5,802 nt of DNA, taken from contig JAEYWB010000722.1 in assembly GCA_023429275.1 (NCBI GenBank), forward strand, positions 1-5,802, written 5' to 3'. Within the stretch, counting starts at the first letter, position 1. The number at the start of each line of letters is the position of its first letter. This DNA is from Planctomycetota bacterium (GTDB lineage Bacteria; Planctomycetota; Planctomycetia; Planctomycetales; Planctomycetaceae). Made by a program: the position numbers and the translations under genes. Below are positions 4,281 through 5,802 of the stretch, piece by piece. The notes below the pieces were generated by a model. It was not told where the DNA came from. It did no database searches and saw only the letters and a list, made by a program, of their open reading frames with translations.

Positions 4281-5802
4281 TTACTCGACGAACAGGAACG
4301 CGTTCAGGTTCATGACAACGCGGCACGCGTTCCGGAGTCCGTGCTCGCTCGCATACGCGGAAAGCTGGGCCTGTTGCCCGGGCGTCGGCGGAAACCCCGT
4401 CGCGAGAATCATCGCGGACGCGATCTGATCGTCGAGCGTCGCATGGTCACGGGCGAGCCGCGCCGCGAAGTGCTCCGACATCGCCAGCATCAGGTCGTTG
4501 TTGAGGAGCGCCAGCGCCTGAAGGGGGGACAGGCTCTCGTTCCGCCGGTCGACCTGCATCGATGGATCGGCGCAGTCGAGCGTCGTCATGAACGGCTGCG
4601 GCTGAGAACGGACGATGAACCGGTAGACCGACCGACGATGGCCCCGCGGATCGTTCGGATCGAAGAGGTGATACTCGTAGTGCGGCGAGTGCTCCGGCTT
4701 CTCGATCACGAAATCCCGGAAGCTCGGCCCGTACATCTCGAGGTTCAGCTTCCCGGAGACCATCAGCACGCTGTCGCGGACCGACTCGGCATCGAGCCGG
4801 CGGCGGTTCATCCGCCAGAGGTACCGGTTGTCGGCATCGGTCGCGGCGTTCTCAGGCCGGTCGAGCGACACCTGTCTGTAGGTCCGGCTCGTGACGATCA
4901 GCCGGTGCAGGTCCTTGATCGAACCGCCAGCCCGGTCTCCGTCGCCGTCGCCGTCTCGGAATCGGACTGCGAGCCAGTCGAGCAGCTCCGGATGGGTGGG
5001 CTGGCTGCCGTTGCGGCCGAAGTCATTGGGGGTCTCGACGATTCCCCGGCCGAAGTGGTAATGCCAGACGCGGTTGACGATCGACCGCCAGGTGAGCGGA
5101 TGGTCGGGATGCGACACCCATTCCGCGAGCGCCGCCCGCCGTGCCCCTTCGCCAGCACCCTCCGGAAGTTCGAACCGGGCCGGAAGCCCCGAGAGGAATG
5201 CAATCGCCCCCGGTCCGACCTCGGCACCGGGGCTCTGGACGCTCCCGCGTTTGAGCATGTGGATGGGGCGCGGCTTTCCTCCTTGCGGCCCCGTTCCGCT
5301 GAACGCTCCGCTGCCGGTATGGACCGCCGCCACATAGCTTGTCTGCTGTGGCGGCAACTGCGCAATCCGCCGGCTGATCGCCGCGAGGCTGCTCTCGATC
5401 TCTTCGCTCGCCACGCGATCCTCGGGGGTGAGGCTGGCGAGCCGCAGGCGGTCCCGTTCCTCCCGCAGCTCGGCGAGGCGCGTCCCCCGATCGACGACCC
5501 CGGGGAAGTAGCCGTCGACGAGGTTTGTCCTCCGCCATCGCGGCGGAGCTTCAATCGAGTCTCCCGATGTGACCTTCGCACCGCTGGCAAGGTTCTGACT
5601 CGAAGCATCCAGCAGGTCGACTTCGCTCAGGGCGAAGATGTAATCGTTCAGCCGCGGCGCGAGCTTCGTCGCGGTGATCCGCAGGAACCGCGGAGACTTC
5701 GCGGCCGGGGCCGGGACATCGAGAGTCCACCGCTGCGCCTGGATCCCCGGGTTCGGCACATCCGCCGCCGTCTGATCGACCAGGACCCGGACGTCCCGCG
5801 TC
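4281..5802 (-). CDS. PSD1 (DUF1553) domain protein, C-terminal part; N-terminus outside the window
   Basis: The reading frame is open to the right edge, giving 506 visible residues, so the gene is cut at its 5' end and an internal GTG near 5759 is not the true start. Residues about 25-105 look like a discoidin-type (galactose-binding-like) module, with RFLRITATKL, FALSEVDLLDASSQNLASGA and a closing NLVDGYF. A charged probable coiled coil follows (105-148). Then come the PSD1 signatures: RPIHMLKRGSVQSPGAEVGP (178-197), LAEWVSHPDHPLTWRSIVNR (225-244) with VWHYHFGRGIVETPNDFG (245-262), HRLIVTSRTYRQ (299-310), RRLDAESVRDSVLMVSG (334-350) and RNESLSPLQALALLNN (420-435). It ends in the family's typical NLNAFLFVE. 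Full-length relatives usually carry an N-terminal cytochrome-like PSCyt1 domain and DUF1549, with a signal peptide. Those parts would lie to the right and cannot be confirmed. The family's biochemical role is not established. Its stop faces that of the GlcE-like gene across 108 bases. Confidence 0.93.
   Translation of the reverse strand, partial: TRDVRVLVDQTAADVPNPGIQAQRWTLDVPAPAAKSPRFLRITATKLAPRLNDYIFALSEVDLLDASSQNLASGAKVTSGDSIEAPPRWRRTNLVDGYFPGVVDRGTRLAELREERDRLRLASLTPEDRVASEEIESSLAAISRRIAQLPPQQTSYVAAVHTGSGAFSGTGPQGGKPRPIHMLKRGSVQSPGAEVGPGAIAFLSGLPARFELPEGAGEGARRAALAEWVSHPDHPLTWRSIVNRVWHYHFGRGIVETPNDFGRNGSQPTHPELLDWLAVRFRDGDGDGDRAGGSIKDLHRLIVTSRTYRQVSLDRPENAATDADNRYLWRMNRRRLDAESVRDSVLMVSGKLNLEMYGPSFRDFVIEKPEHSPHYEYHLFDPNDPRGHRRSVYRFIVRSQPQPFMTTLDCADPSMQVDRRNESLSPLQALALLNNDLMLAMSEHFAARLARDHATLDDQIASAMILATGFPPTPGQQAQLSAYASEHGLRNACRVVMNLNAFLFVE
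4935..4955 (-). repeat. Hexanucleotide tandem repeat coding a Gly-Asp run
   Basis: On the plus strand GTCTCC is followed by two GTCGCC units and a partial GTC. Read on the minus strand this gives alternating Asp and Gly, RDGDGDGDR, at about residues 282-290 of the PSD1 protein. It falls between the LLDWLAVRF helix and the SIKDLHRLIV helix, where family members usually have a short loop. The likely cause is slippage expansion in a surface loop. Confidence 0.6.

Noticed and set aside
4898..5608. Extra minus-strand frames inside the PSD1 gene (4898-5608 and 5023-5538)
   Set aside because: They are Arg/Ala-rich shadows of the PSD1 frame, which has continuous family motifs through the same region.
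1..5802. CRISPR array, insertion sequence, tRNA, rRNA or riboswitch
   Set aside because: No regularly spaced repeats, transposase motifs, terminal inverted repeats, cloverleaf pattern or recognisable riboswitch core was seen on either strand by eye.

Overview
This 5.8 kb window looks like chromosome from a GC-rich planctomycete. The strongest evidence is the minus-strand gene at the right edge. It encodes the C-terminal part of a PSD1 (DUF1553) protein, a family hugely expanded in Planctomycetota and relatives. Weak or absent Shine-Dalgarno sites in front of some genes and the high third-position GC of the main genes fit that assignment. The genus cannot be told from this window.

Layout, left to right. 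Bases 1-256 are a leader region with two small hairpins, a good sigma70-type promoter candidate (159-187) and a clear ribosome binding site. They precede a complete CPA2-family cation:proton antiporter gene (257-1756, +). From about 1757 to 2545 base composition falls to near 52% GC in hand-counted lines, against about 65% in the antiporter. This interval holds one plausible but unrecognised gene on the minus strand (1914-2342, 142 aa, acidic and Trp-rich), convergent with the antiporter. Composition then returns to GC-rich. A 92-aa, three-helix membrane protein of the GlsB/YeaQ/YmgE type (2546-2824, +) is followed 79 bases later by a GlcE-like FAD-binding protein (2904-4172, +). A long nested inverted repeat (4191-4247) fills the gap before the convergent PSD1-domain gene (4281 to beyond 5802, -), whose N-terminus lies outside the window.

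The genes do not form one obvious pathway. The antiporter and the GlsB-like protein are both small-footprint inner-membrane proteins, plausibly linked to ion or envelope stress. The GlcE-like protein would feed electrons from a 2-hydroxy acid such as glycolate into metabolism, but no glcD or glcF partner is visible. The PSD1 protein belongs to a planctomycete family usually fused to cytochrome-like and DUF1549 domains.

I see no convincing new multi-gene system. The items most worth a second look are the low-GC island with its orphan gene, the nested hairpin between convergent genes, and the palindromes overlapping the antiporter promoter.
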